DNA of 64,000 nucleotides, from assembly GCA_036013505.1 (NCBI GenBank), contig CP107851.1, positions 8,418,001 through 8,482,000 of the forward strand, read 5' to 3'. This document shows positions 27,322-35,804 of this stretch, piece by piece. A model generated the notes under the pieces. That model worked only from the letters and a program-made list of their open reading frames with translations, was not told the origin of the DNA and made no database searches. This stretch comes from Streptomyces sp. NBC_00510. GTDB lineage: Bacteria > Actinomycetota > Actinomycetes > Streptomycetales > Streptomycetaceae. Position 1 is the stretch's first letter. Every line of letters starts with the position of its first letter. The translations under genes were made by a program, and so were the position numbers.

Positions 27322-27513
27322 TCACAGCAGCCACCATCCGACGCTCGCGCCGCAGAGCACTGCCGTGGTCCAGGTGACCGCGGGGAAGCGGAAGGCGAAG
27401 GCGCGGCTGAACGTGCCGGACTGCAGGGCGATGAGTTTCAGGTCGACCATGGGGCCGAGGCCCATGAAGGCGAGTGCGGTCGGGCAGAACCCGGTGAGTC
27501 CTGTGGTGGGACT
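27322..27513 (-). pseudogene. 3' fragment of a YraQ/DUF318-type permease
   Basis: One minus-strand frame reads FCPTALAFMGLGPMVDLKLI and continues ALQSGTFSRAFAFRF to VGWWLL, ending at a TGA (27322-27324). LAFMGLGPMVDLK is a hallmark of the C-terminal membrane segment of YraQ/UPF0718 permeases. Only ~60 codons remain. The fragment is cut where the kinase-like gene ends (27515), so an insertion or recombination removed the rest. Confidence 0.65.
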
Positions 27514-27514
27514 G

Positions 27515-28357
27515 TCAGTGGGTGTGCCGTTCGAGCCAGGGGACGATGTGGTTGATGTAGCTGTCGATGTTGGACAGGGGTTTGCCGGGCAGGACGGCGA
27601 TCAGGTGCTCGATGCCGAAGATCTGGTCCCAGATGCGGGCGCGCCTGTAGGTGTCGTGGTCGACGGCGTCGTGGATGGTGTCCCAGCCGTGCCAGGCCAT
27701 GCAGGCGGCGTCGATGGCGGGGTCGAAGGGCAGGGCGAGGTCCCAGTCCAGGACGCCGATGAGTTTGCCGTCGGGGCTCCAGTGGACGTTGGAGCCTGCG
27801 AGGTCGCCGTGGACGAGTGCGTCGGGTACGGGTTCCAGGGCGATCGCGTCGTCGAGGCGGCGCCGGCCGTCGTCGCGCCACCGTGCGGGCAGGCGGGGGA
27901 TGACGTCCTCGGCCAGGATGCCGGCCCAGCCCCGTGTGGGGGTCTGGTCCTGGGCAGCGGTCAGGGCCTGGCGGAGGTCCGCTGTAAGGGGGACTTCCCG
28001 CAGGGCCCGCAGGAGTTCTCCGATCTGCTCCGGGTCCCCTTCTCCTTCAGGCAGTGCGACGCCGTCGATCCAGGACACGGCAACGGCGGCACGGCCGTCG
28101 AAGACCGCGACCGGCGTGAGCGGCTCCGGTACGGCGAACGGCAGACCGGCGGCCCCGATCGCCTGCAGCAGTTCCATCCGGCGTGGCAGGGCTTCCGCCG
28201 CCGACGGACGCTTGCTGATCCGCACGGCCGCGATGCCGGACAGCAGCACGACATGATGGACGTTGCCATCGGCAGCCAGACGCATCCGATCCAGGGGAGC
28301 GCCCGGCAGAAGCGCATCGACAATCTCCAGCAAGTCCGCGGGTACTTCGCCGCTCAT
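27515..28357 (-). CDS. aminoglycoside phosphotransferase (APH)-family kinase-like protein
   Basis: A 280-residue protein of the APH/choline-kinase fold. The Brenner loop is VHGDLAGSNVHWS, with catalytic Asp and Asn of HGDxxxxN, and the metal-binding Asp is in IGVLDWDLALPFDPA. The N-lobe carries AAVRISKRPSAAEA, where the lysine-containing strand binds ATP. Family members phosphorylate aminoglycosides, macrolides, homoserine or sugars; the substrate cannot be assigned. A resistance role is possible but not shown. The ATG at 28357 opens MSGEVPADLLEIVDALLPG. The gene lies directly against a truncated permease, suggesting it arrived by recombination. Confidence 0.85.
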   Translation of the reverse strand: MSGEVPADLLEIVDALLPGAPLDRMRLAADGNVHHVVLLSGIAAVRISKRPSAAEALPRRMELLQAIGAAGLPFAVPEPLTPVAVFDGRAAVAVSWIDGVALPEGEGDPEQIGELLRALREVPLTADLRQALTAAQDQTPTRGWAGILAEDVIPRLPARWRDDGRRRLDDAIALEPVPDALVHGDLAGSNVHWSPDGKLIGVLDWDLALPFDPAIDAACMAWHGWDTIHDAVDHDTYRRARIWDQIFGIEHLIAVLPGKPLSNIDSYINHIVPWLERHTH

Positions 28358-28551
28358 GATGAATGCTCTCCCGTGTCGCCGAGGCCCGGCCCCTGTCTCG
28401 TCGCCACGAAGGCTAGTCGCTCACTCGCGTACAGCTGACCTGCGTCGAATGCCGCGGGTGAGAGGGCGATGAGCCGGGTCGACCTCGAGGCCGCGCAGGG
28501 GGCCAGACTGAACTCTTCCTGAGAGCCCAGCCCACCCGCTCACGATGGTGG

Positions 28552-28731
28552 TTACCAGCGCATGCCGAGTGCGTTGGGATGATGCCGTTCAACGTTGGGC
28601 AAGAGCTGTGCGTCCTGCCAAGGCACGGAGACTCCGCACGACACTGCTTGAACCGGGGTATCGGACTCCGTGCCGCGAGCACACACGGCCGTTCCTATCC
28701 ACGTGATCAAGTATCCGTACCCTCTGGCCAT
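28552..28731 (-). CDS. small unknown protein with strong ribosome binding site
   Basis: A 59-codon frame, starting MARGYGYLITWIGTAVCARG and ending LGMRW. The ATG follows AAAGGAGGAAGGCC, one of the best Shine-Dalgarno sequences in the window, which is the main reason to call it. It has two cysteines and a short hydrophobic stretch, and no family resemblance that I know. A perfect 15-base inverted repeat lies 55 bases upstream (28786-28819), possibly its operator. It could be a small regulatory or secreted peptide, or a chance frame. Confidence 0.4.
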   Translation of the reverse strand: MARGYGYLITWIGTAVCARGTESDTPVQAVSCGVSVPWQDAQLLPNVERHHPNALGMRW

Positions 28732-28785
28732 GGCCTTCCTCCTTTCGGGAGGGCCGCCAGGAGTGGCGTCCCACGAGCGTGGGCC

Positions 28786-28819
28786 ACTCCATCTGATGGC
28801 ATGCGCCATCAGATGGAGT
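28786..28819. promoter_or_regulatory. perfect 15-base inverted repeat
   Basis: ACTCCATCTGATGGC (28786-28800) and GCCATCAGATGGAGT (28805-28819) pair without mismatch around ATGC. There is no T-tract. It lies upstream of the leftward small gene and 185 bases before the rightward gene at 29004. It could be an operator, a transcript hairpin or a remnant of a mobile element end. Confidence 0.6.
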
Positions 28820-29003
28820 AACCCGGATTACAGCGCACGAAACGGCACAAACCGCCACCCTCGCGACGAGGTCGGTGACGCCGTGGTCCGGGCGGAGCAG
28901 ATGGGCAGGCAGGGAAAGGTTCTCCTTGTCCTCGGAAGCGATCCCGTCTCAGCCGGGCGCGCACCCGAAGGTGCACGCTGCCGAGATGAAAGGTGGCACT
29001 GAC

Positions 29004-29468
29004 ATGGGCGGCTCTCGTGAGGATGCTGTCCGCGACGAGGTCGGGCACTGGTTCTTCGATGATTACTTGCCAACCTGGGTAGCAGTGGGCAGCGGTGCGA
29101 TTCCCCGGGGGCCGGAGTTCATCCTTGACTACTGGGCGGCGCCGCTGCATATCAGTGGGCCGGCGTCGCGTGACTCGCTACTCGACGGTGACGCCGTCAT
29201 CGGCTGGTTGGAACGCCATCAAGCCGCGTTGCGGGCGCAAGGATATTCGTACACCGCCGTACCCGACAGCAGGATGGTGTTTTATCACGATGCCGGGGTC
29301 GCGATCGAGGTGATCTGGTCACGTCGCCGTGTGGACGACAGCGAGATCGAACGTCTTGCTGTCCATTTCGAAGTGGCTCGGGAGTCCGCGGGGTGGCGGG
29401 TGGTCGGAATTCAGCATGCGTCAACGACGGCGGATTCATTGAGTACGGTGTGGCAGGCAGCGAGCTGA
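29004..29468 (+). CDS. NTF2/SnoaL-like hypothetical protein
   Basis: A 154-residue protein with the order of elements of the NTF2-like fold: an N-terminal helix (DEVGHWFFDDYLPTWVAVG), a loop with ILDYWAAPLHIS, a GDAVIGWLERHQAALRA helix, then strands ending IEVIWSRRRVDDSEIERLAV and GWRVVGIQHAST. The pattern suggests a small ligand-binding or isomerase-like domain; the residues give no reaction. The ATG at 29004 has AAGGTGG upstream, and an in-frame ATG at 28986 is the alternative. No co-directional partner is close. Confidence 0.6.
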   Translation: MGGSREDAVRDEVGHWFFDDYLPTWVAVGSGAIPRGPEFILDYWAAPLHISGPASRDSLLDGDAVIGWLERHQAALRAQGYSYTAVPDSRMVFYHDAGVAIEVIWSRRRVDDSEIERLAVHFEVARESAGWRVVGIQHASTTADSLSTVWQAAS

Positions 29469-30030
29469 TCAGCGGAGCATGTGGCGCTGCAGGACCGGCA
29501 ACACGGTTGCGACCTGTGTTGCCGGCACGATGCCCCCGAGGACCTGGTGCGCCCGCTGTGGGACCGGCCGGTTCAGGCGGATCACCGGACGCTTGCGCTC
29601 GGCCACACCGGTGTGCATTCTTCGTTCCCGCGGCACGCTGAAGCCGCCACTGCCCTCTACGGGGTCGACGTGAGGTACCTGCTTCGCGAGGTCGGGCGAC
29701 CGGGCGGCAGGCAAGAAGACATAATCGTGGATACCGCTCTGCAAGCCCTCCAGTGGAACCGAGCGCACCTCCGCCGAGTCCACAGCCGTCGACTGGCTCA
29801 CACCCGAAGAGATCGTAGAGCGCATGTCCGAGGTCCAGGCGATCCGGCTTTCGGACGCACTGGACTGGGGCGGCCCCCACGTCCGCAGCCACGACGGCAA
29901 GCAGTTGAAGGAGTCCGCATGACACAGGACGGGCAGAACAACCGCCGGCCGCGGCGAATCGATGAACTTCACAGCCCCACGGGGCACGGAGGCACCAGAA
30001 GAGGCAGGGCGTGAAGAGCGGTGGTGCTGG
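29469..30030. other. intergenic or decayed stretch
   Basis: No intact gene. One plus frame near 29770-29920 reads WLTPEEIVERMSEVQAIRLS and ends KQLKESA before a TGA at 29920, which looks protein-like but has no good start. It may be a remnant of a short acidic protein. Confidence 0.35.
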
Positions 30031-30534
30031 TCAAGCCCAGGGCGGTGGAAGAAGCTCTTCCGGATGTGCGCATTGGATCCATGCCCGGCTGGTGAAGACC
30101 GGCCGGCTGAACGTGCGGTCGCCGTTTGCCGTGGAGCGCAGGACCAGACCGAGAGAGGGGAAGCTGGGTTCCCCGTAGACGCTGGTGTGGACCGGCTCGG
30201 TGTCTGCGACCTTCTCGATCCACAGGTTTAGCTCCGAGGGGGGCCGCCCCGTGAAAGTGGTCCCGTCATAGTGGACCTGGGGCCCGTAAAGGACATCGGC
30301 GATGACAGCCATCAAACCTCCGTCCTCATGCCTTTCGTAGTAGGTGCGGATGCCCAGGTCGTCGAAGTCTGCCCACCGATGTTCTTGGTCCCATCCGGTT
30401 GAGGCAGCACTGCCGAGAGCCTCGATCACATCATCACAACTTGCCCCGAAGCGCAGGGGTCCCACGCTCTCAAGCGGCACCCACGTCCACTGCAGCCGGT
30501 CCACGTCCGGAACAATCTTCTGTTCCCACCACCA
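30031..30534 (-). CDS. hypothetical protein
   Basis: A 167-residue protein starting MWWWEQKIVPDVDRLQWTWV. The body contains PLRFGASCDDVIEALGS, a DDLGIRTYYERHEDGG segment, and a late strand-rich part (VLYGPQVHYDGTTFTGRPPS, SLGLVLRSTANGD). The PLRFG-S--DDVI-ALG opening recurs in small Streptomyces proteins sometimes considered immunity-like, but I cannot name the family. The start is uncertain; the frame remains open to 30645. Confidence 0.5.
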   Translation of the reverse strand, partial: WWWEQKIVPDVDRLQWTWVPLESVGPLRFGASCDDVIEALGSAASTGWDQEHRWADFDDLGIRTYYERHEDGGLMAVIADVLYGPQVHYDGTTFTGRPPSELNLWIEKVADTEPVHTSVYGEPSFPSLGLVLRSTANGDRTFSRPVFTSRAWIQCAHPEELLPPPWA

Positions 30535-31260
30535 CATAAGCACCCACCGTGAACATGCCGAATCCGTGATCAGCATCATCACACGCGATGTTCCACAGCA
30601 GCGAAGTACCGCCTCCCAGGCAACCGGCTCCGAAAACTGACGCACCAGAGGCTGCGTGACAACCGCGATGACACCCCGGATGGCCGCTCTGTGGTGAGCT
30701 ACAGATCAGATGCTCCCCGTACCACAACCGCGACAGATTGAGAGGGGAGTCACGGGAAACTGCGGTCACCAACGGTGCTCCGCTCCCGTGTCCGTCGATG
30801 TCGGCGTGCCGCAGGTCAGGCCCCAACTCGCCCCACCTCGCTCCCAAAGTGGTGGGGGACCATTGCCTGACTCATCGCATGTCTACGAGGCCGGTGGCTG
30901 CTCAACGAAGGCCGTGGCGATCACCGCCACGAGATGGGCTTCTGGCAGCTCGCGCAGAGGAATACCGGCACGCAGAGATTCTGCCGGACCGGCCATCAGC
31001 TTGAAGGGGCGCCGCAGCAACGATCCAAGGCACCGAGGCACGCCATGAGTCGTAGCGACCGGGGCCAGGCCAGGGCGGCCTCTGGGTCGTCCGAGGGCAC
31101 ACAACGACGACCAACACTGACAACCGCTGACCGCTCGATCGCAGGTCACAGTGTTGATCGTCTACGCGGACCCAGGACAGCAGACCCTGGATCGCTTCTT
31201 GTCTTCTGAGGGCACTACGGTCAGGGCGGGGCGCTCACGGATGGGAAGGAAGTGGGGTGT
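30535..31260. other. intergenic stretch, no supported gene
   Basis: About 725 bases. Frames are open on both strands because of GC bias, yet none has a recognisable family or a ribosome binding site. GGAAGGAAG close to 31250 serves the next gene. Confidence 0.4.
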
Positions 31261-31617
31261 ATGAGCGGGGACATCAGTGTCTCGGAGGAGTACGTCTGGC
31301 CCACGTCCTCCGGCACGTTCTGGTGGATCGTGGAGTACCTGAAGGAACGGGTCACCGACGAGTCCGTCTGGGCTTACGCCGACAAGGACGGGTTCGAGGT
31401 GCTGAAGAACTTCCGGGTGCACCGCCTCCCGGAGCCCGGCCGCCACGAGGTGCTGCACGTTCTGGCCGAAGAGGTCCCGCTCGCCTATGGGGCATGGGCT
31501 CGTGAACGCAGTTCGCTGTCCGAGGCCCAGATCGTCGGTGCGGTCCACGACCTGGAGATCCTGGCCATGATGGCCACCGAGGTGCTGCGCGAACTGGACG
31601 GCGGGAGCGCCGGGTGA
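31261..31617 (+). CDS. hypothetical protein, first gene of a two-gene operon
   Basis: A 118-residue soluble acidic protein: SEEYVWPTSSGTFWWIVEYL, DESVWAYADKDGFEVLKNFR, and a C-terminal helix ILAMMATEVLRELDGG. No recognised domain. The ATG at 31261 has AAGGAAG upstream; a GTG nine bases earlier is possible. The stop overlaps the next start by 4 bases (GTGA), so the two products are probably made in equal amounts and may interact. Their short size and acidity recall immunity or antitoxin proteins, but no toxin gene is nearby. Confidence 0.65.
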   Translation: MSGDISVSEEYVWPTSSGTFWWIVEYLKERVTDESVWAYADKDGFEVLKNFRVHRLPEPGRHEVLHVLAEEVPLAYGAWARERSSLSEAQIVGAVHDLEILAMMATEVLRELDGGSAG

Positions 31618-31994
31618 AGTTCTACAGCGTCTCCATCTCTCCCGAATACGGCTGGCTCATGTACTCCGGCAAGGAGCCGATTTTCAACCTGATCGTCGAC
31701 GTCCTCCGCGAGGAGGTGCCCGACCCCGGGGAACTCACGATCGTTCCCCGGCACGATGGTCCCGGTGAGAGCGGCCGCCATCTCAACCTGCCCACACTGT
31801 CGGCCGACCGGTACCGGGCGGCACTCGCGGTGCTCGCGGACCGGGCAGTACCCCGGGCACGTGCGGCGCTCTACGATGGCGAACTTTCCGCGGCCTACCC
31901 CAACCGGGAGTGGGGCGTAGGACGGGTTGAGGCGCTCGGGGACGTCACGACGGTGGCGCTCATCGCCAGGAACGTGCTGGCCCGGATGGGCTGA
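31614..31994 (+). CDS. hypothetical protein, second gene of a two-gene operon
   Basis: A 126-residue protein beginning MKFYSVSISPEYGWLMYSGK, with IFNLIVDVLREEVPDPGELT in the middle and a C-terminal segment GVGRVEALGDVTTVALIARN. Like its partner it has a W/Y-rich N-terminal strand region followed by a helix near FNLIVDVLREEV (compare FWWIVEYLKERV in the upstream protein), so the two may be distant homologues. Function unknown. GTG start overlapping the upstream stop. Confidence 0.65.
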   Translation: MKFYSVSISPEYGWLMYSGKEPIFNLIVDVLREEVPDPGELTIVPRHDGPGESGRHLNLPTLSADRYRAALAVLADRAVPRARAALYDGELSAAYPNREWGVGRVEALGDVTTVALIARNVLARMG

Positions 31995-32050
31995 CCGGCC
32001 TCAGATGTTCCGGAAGGGGCGCTCAGCGATAGGCGGCCGCAGCGTCTTGC

Positions 32051-32269
32051 TCAGTCGGCGAACCACACGACGCGGCGTACGTTGTCGTCACCGTGCTGTG
32101 CCGCCAGTGCCTTCATGGCGTCCCAGACGGGTTGCCACTCGCCGGTTTGGGTGACGGCGTCTCTGTGGCGGATGGTGACTGATCTGTAGAGCGTGCCCCC
32201 CAATGAGGGCTCAGCGAAGTGAGTGGGGGTCGGGCTGGCACAGCGCTCCACTTGGCCATTCGGAGACAC
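32051..32269 (-). CDS. small hypothetical protein
   Basis: A 72-codon frame from GTG 32269 (or 66 codons from GTG 32251) reading SLGGTLYRSVTIRHRDAVTQ, then TGEWQPVWDAMKALAAQHGD and VRRVVWFAD. The second half looks like a genuine strand-helix-strand protein end. It starts about 30 bases after the methyltransferase stop and could be its operon partner. Start uncertain and family unknown. Confidence 0.4.
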   Translation of the reverse strand: MSPNGQVERCASPTPTHFAEPSLGGTLYRSVTIRHRDAVTQTGEWQPVWDAMKALAAQHGDDNVRRVVWFAD

Positions 32270-32297
32270 GGCCGTCTCGGCCAGCCCCACGGCTGGG

Positions 32298-33089
32298 TCA
32301 GCCCGGCTTGACCGCCAGCGTCGCAAAATAGTGCGACATGTATTGAGCGGATGCGTTGGATTGGTGCGGCGCTTCCGCGAAGCCGGTGAGGACGAACCCC
32401 GCGGCGAGTTGCCCGCCGATCTGGTCGGTGAGGGTGTGGCTGTATTCAAGAGGGGCATCCGCGCCGAACTTCGTGGCGCGTTCCTCGGCGGAGTACTGCG
32501 TGACATCGCTGTAGGGCAGCTTGTGCACGACGATCAGCTCGCCGCGCTCGTCGAGCGCCTCGTGGTCGAACAAGTACACATCAGGGTTGAGGAAGCCCAC
32601 GAGCAGAGTTCCGCCCGGTCGCAGGACGCGGAAGCACTCACGCCACACCGGTGCCAAGTCTGGTACGAACAGGTTGGAGACCGGATGGAATACGACGTCG
32701 AATGTTGCGTCGCCGAAGGCGCTGAGGTCGCGCATGTCGCCTAGGACGGTGCGCAGCTCGAGTCCGTCGCGCGCCGCCACCATCTCGTCCTGGCCGAGCT
32801 GGCGGGGTGAGTTGTCGAATACGGTGACCCGCGCCCCTGCGGCGGCGAGGATCGGACCCTGCTGGCCACCGCCGGAGGCCAGGCACAACACGTCCTTGCC
32901 GGTCAGGTCCGTCGGCAGCCAGGAGCGGTCGACTGGCTCACGCCCGATGAGAACAATCGACCAGTCGCCCATGCGGGCGCGCTCGACATCCTCAGCACTC
33001 ACCGGCCTCGACCACTCGCTGCCCTCTTGGACACACTTGTCCCAGGCTGCCCGATTGTGGGCAACGGGGTCGACAACAATGTCCTGCAC
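32298..33089 (-). CDS. class I SAM-dependent methyltransferase
   Basis: A 263-residue Rossmann-fold methyltransferase. The SAM-binding motif I is DVLCLASGGGQQGP, motif II VTVFDNSPRQLGQDEM, then LGDMRDLSAFGDATFDVVFH (acidic and post-I region), and ECFRVLRPGGTLLVGF as the motif III helix-strand. The ASGGGQQ form is typical of a subgroup of small-molecule methyltransferases in actinobacteria and other Gram-positives. Methyl acceptor unknown. GTG start with AGGGAG upstream. It may share a transcript with the small gene downstream at 32051. Confidence 0.87.
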   Translation of the reverse strand: MQDIVVDPVAHNRAAWDKCVQEGSEWSRPVSAEDVERARMGDWSIVLIGREPVDRSWLPTDLTGKDVLCLASGGGQQGPILAAAGARVTVFDNSPRQLGQDEMVAARDGLELRTVLGDMRDLSAFGDATFDVVFHPVSNLFVPDLAPVWRECFRVLRPGGTLLVGFLNPDVYLFDHEALDERGELIVVHKLPYSDVTQYSAEERATKFGADAPLEYSHTLTDQIGGQLAAGFVLTGFAEAPHQSNASAQYMSHYFATLAVKPG

Positions 33090-33200
33090 GTTTAACTCCC
33101 TGCTACAGCCCAGCGGACACCTGCGGTACGGACAGTTCGGTGCCGCTAGCCAACACGATTGCAGGGTGCGGGCTCAACGAAATTAGCGGGCATCGAGGTG

Positions 33201-33326
33201 TCAACGGGCTCGACGGGTGGTCGCGCAGCGGGTGCGTAAGCGCTGGTTGCCGGGGTTGCGGAAGCCGTAGGCGTCGCGGGCGATGGTCTTGAAGACCCGG
33301 TTGGTGATAGGACGACCACCCGACGC
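33201..33326 (-). mobile_element. C-terminal relic of an ISL3-like transposase
   Basis: The minus strand reads GRPITNRVFKTIARDAYGFR, then NPGNQRLRTRCATTRRAR and a stop at 33201. The IARDAYGFRNP-NQRLR-RCATTRR pattern is the C-terminus of ISL3/IS204-type DDE transposases. The frame upstream loses similarity, and no inverted repeats were located. 33330-33678 holds nothing else I can support. Confidence 0.55.
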
Positions 33327-33678
33327 GGTGTCCAGCGTGCTCCTGCCTGGGATTCCGTGCATCCTGAGGCTGCGGCGCCGTCCTGGCCTCCGCCGCACGG
33401 CTCCTCCTGTCAGCGGCGGTTGGTGCACAGTAGCCCAGTCAAGCGTCGCTGCCCACGTCCTGGAGCACCAGTTTGGAAGGCTGAGGCTGCGGACCATCCC
33501 TCACCTGGGCGGACGCTGACCTGCAGCAAAGCGCCCCCGTCACCGCTGTTCCCCGTGGGTCCCCGTTCGGCACCGCCTCACCTGGCACGGCTGTGGCACG
33601 CCCGATCCCCTCGACGCGAACTCTGGACGCTGAGCTGCGAGGGCATTGAGCTGAGCTTCCCGCCGGATCTGGCGGCAG

Positions 33679-33915
33679 TCAGTCGGAATCAGAGAGCCAG
33701 GATCGGGCGTCCTCAAGTGCAGCTTCTGTGAGGGCGGGAGACAGTTCTGTGGACGCCCAGACCTCCAGTTGGTCATCGGGTGCTTCGAATGGGCGCGACA
33801 CAGTAATCGCTAGATCGCCACCCCGCTCCGCGTACTCCATGGTCCAGCAGTCATCGATGATGTTGGTGAATCGAGTCACGGTAAAGCGTTTTCCGGCCAG
33901 CGTCACGTCACTCAT
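33679..33915 (-). CDS. small hypothetical protein, possible immunity-like
   Basis: A 78-residue acidic protein, MSDVTLAGKRFTVTRFTNII at the start and a C-terminal helix ALTEAALEDARSWLSDSD. The beta-rich N-terminal half (TRFTNIIDDCWTMEYAERGGDLAITVSR) and helical end resemble small immunity proteins. The ATG has GGAGGAG upstream, a good ribosome binding site, so it is likely real. Neighbouring SUKH-like gene at 34078 is on the same strand. Confidence 0.6.
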   Translation of the reverse strand: MSDVTLAGKRFTVTRFTNIIDDCWTMEYAERGGDLAITVSRPFEAPDDQLEVWASTELSPALTEAALEDARSWLSDSD

Positions 33916-34077
33916 GGTCGTTCATCTCCTCCCCACAACGGTCAGTTCTTGTGGAAGTGGTGAGCAACGCGCCCACCTGCGGCTTGCCCGGCCGCTGACG
34001 CGCGCCGACGCCGTGACCTGTTGTCATCGTCCGTCAACGTCGGTTCGTCACGGACGGCCCAGAGACGGCCCGATGCT

Positions 34078-34611
34078 CTAGGCATGTCCTGCCTGACCGG
34101 TGGCGATGAAGTCAGTGACGGAGCGGCTGAGTAGATCCAAGAAGGTGACCAGATCCTGGGCAGCCGGTACGAAGTCAACGTCTCGGCTCGCGCCTTGCGA
34201 CTTGCAGACCACTCCCTGCCGATCGATGGCGAACAGCGAGCCGCCCCCATCGCTGGCGAACACGACAGCGACTTGATCGCAGGAAATGGATGAGTAAGCC
34301 GGTCCCTCACGGGTGAGTTCCTCGAGAACGTTTTCGGGAGAGTGGATGAAGTAGCCGTTTCCTACGTCGCCCAACGACACGTCCCCGATCACGCTGTAGA
34401 ACGCAACCAGCGAGGGCGGGACCGCCGAATGGCCACTGAGCTCACGTGCTGCCATCCGGTGGCCGGGGCCGGCCAGAGTGATCTCGTTGTCTCCGGGCGG
34501 GTAGCCGTGGATGGCTTCGAATGAGGCCACCATGGGGCCGAGCTGCGCGGTGAGACTCTGATGCCAGGCACGCAGCTGGACTGCGTCCAGGTTGGACAAG
34601 GTCATCTGCAT
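34078..34611 (-). CDS. SMI1/KNR4 (SUKH)-like protein
   Basis: A 177-residue protein with features of the SUKH superfamily: an N-terminal helix, VPPSLVAFYSVIGDVSLGDV (the conserved P--L--FY---G turn), GNGYFIHSPENVLEELT, VVFASDGGGSLFAIDRQG (D-GG--F strand pair) and a C-terminal helix DLVTFLDLLSRSVTDFI. SUKH proteins often act as immunity proteins for contact-dependent or polymorphic toxins. No toxin is next to it, so it may be an orphan. The ATG at 34611 follows GGAG; the frame is open to 34656. Confidence 0.65.
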   Translation of the reverse strand: MQMTLSNLDAVQLRAWHQSLTAQLGPMVASFEAIHGYPPGDNEITLAGPGHRMAARELSGHSAVPPSLVAFYSVIGDVSLGDVGNGYFIHSPENVLEELTREGPAYSSISCDQVAVVFASDGGGSLFAIDRQGVVCKSQGASRDVDFVPAAQDLVTFLDLLSRSVTDFIATGQAGHA

Positions 34612-34932
34612 TTCACATCTCCGGCAATCGGTGCCCCCGGCCAGCGCGGTTCTCACCTCATGCCCTCGGCCTTCCCTTGCTGGCGCGCGGTGGCGGACGG
34701 CGCGCCGAGCGGGGCGCAGACTGGAGCGTGGGTGCGGCCGGACGCGGGCCGCGCGCCCGGCGGAGCGTGAGCGACGCCGGGTGTCTTGATGAAGTAGAGA
34801 AAGTCTTACCGCGCTGCGGTCGCTTCATGATGGTCTAGGGCGGACGTCAGGCGTCACCCGGCGCTAGACCGTCAAGCCTCGACCGCGCACGACAGAGATC
34901 CGTCGCCTTTCAGTCGCTGTGGCGCGCCACAC
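34612..34932. other. intergenic, no feature seen
   Basis: About 320 bases between the SUKH-like gene and the hypothetical gene ending at 34933. No gene, repeat or strong hairpin recognised. Confidence 0.35.
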
Positions 34933-35253
34933 CTACTCGCTGGCGTCGTCCCTGGTGTGCGGCTCTTCGGTGTCCGCCCTGGCTAGGTCGCGAAGGAGTG
35001 CCTCGATGACCAAGTGTTCCCGCATGCGGTCCCGCAGTCCCGCTGACGCGAGCCTTCCCGCGATCCATACATGCCTCGCGTTGCGGGGGTCGTACTCGAG
35101 AGGACGGCGCTGCCACGGGCGCCAGCGCGTCCAGCATCGCCGAGGTACCTCGTCTACCGTCACCAACGGCGGCAGATCCACGTCGTCCATATTCGTCATA
35201 TAACTGGGGTAATGGAGATGGCGGAAGAGGCGCCTCCTGGTGATGGTCGTCAC
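34933..35253 (-). CDS. hypothetical basic protein
   Basis: A 106-residue frame from a GTG with GGAGG nine bases upstream. The first half is Arg/His-rich (TTITRRRLFRHLHYPSY) and the second reads ARHVWIAGRLASAGLRDRMR then EHLVIEALLRDLARADTEEP, an amphipathic helix pair. In-frame ATGs at 35199 and 35190 are alternative starts that would give a less basic product. No family known. Confidence 0.45.
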   Translation of the reverse strand: MTTITRRRLFRHLHYPSYMTNMDDVDLPPLVTVDEVPRRCWTRWRPWQRRPLEYDPRNARHVWIAGRLASAGLRDRMREHLVIEALLRDLARADTEEPHTRDDASE

Positions 35254-35387
35254 ATCGGTGGGCCTCCCTTCGGGCGTGGCAGAGCGGCCCGGAACGCCAC
35301 CAGGGAGGTCCCGGGCCGAAGCGGCCGAGGGCCGTCTCCCCGATGGCCTCGGAGGCTTGGTCGAGTAGTTGCCTGTGGTTGAGCGGC

Positions 35388-35732
35388 TCAGCGGTGAGAA
35401 GGGCGCCGAAGGCGCGACAGACGCTCCAGCAAGGCGACATTGGCGATCGCGGCGCAGGTCAACAGCGCCACGTTCAGCGTTGCGCTGCCGAGGCTCAGCC
35501 AGCCGGCCTCCGTCCCGTCCGGGGCTGCGGCGGAACCCCAGATCGAGCCGATCGCCGAGATCGCCGCATAACCCGCGTACATCGCCGGGAAAGCGATGGC
35601 GCCCGAGGGGAGGGTCAACGCGACGGCGGCCAGGTAGAAGGCAGCTCGTTCATCGACGGCTCCCGCTACGGCCAGACCTCCGATCAGCACCACGTAAGCC
35701 GCTTCCGCGAATCTTCCGACCATGCGCTTCAT
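35388..35732 (-). CDS. small multi-pass membrane protein
   Basis: A 114-residue protein with three to four hydrophobic helices: AAYVVLIGGLAVAGAV, AAFYLAAVALTLPSG, IAFPAMYAGYAAISAIG and LGSATLNVALLTCAAIANVA. The C-terminal tail is basic (LERLSRLRRPSHR), pointing inside. The spacing and size resemble SCO4225-like small membrane proteins of Streptomyces, though I am not certain. A GTG at 35744 adds four residues. It may be co-transcribed with the small HTH gene that ends 60-70 bases upstream. Confidence 0.6.
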   Translation of the reverse strand: MKRMVGRFAEAAYVVLIGGLAVAGAVDERAAFYLAAVALTLPSGAIAFPAMYAGYAAISAIGSIWGSAAAPDGTEAGWLSLGSATLNVALLTCAAIANVALLERLSRLRRPSHR

Positions 35733-35804
35733 CTTCGCCCCCACCGCGCGCGCCTCGCCCCCTTGGACCAGGGTAGGGCGGGCTTTCCCGCGACTGCCAG
35801 CGCC

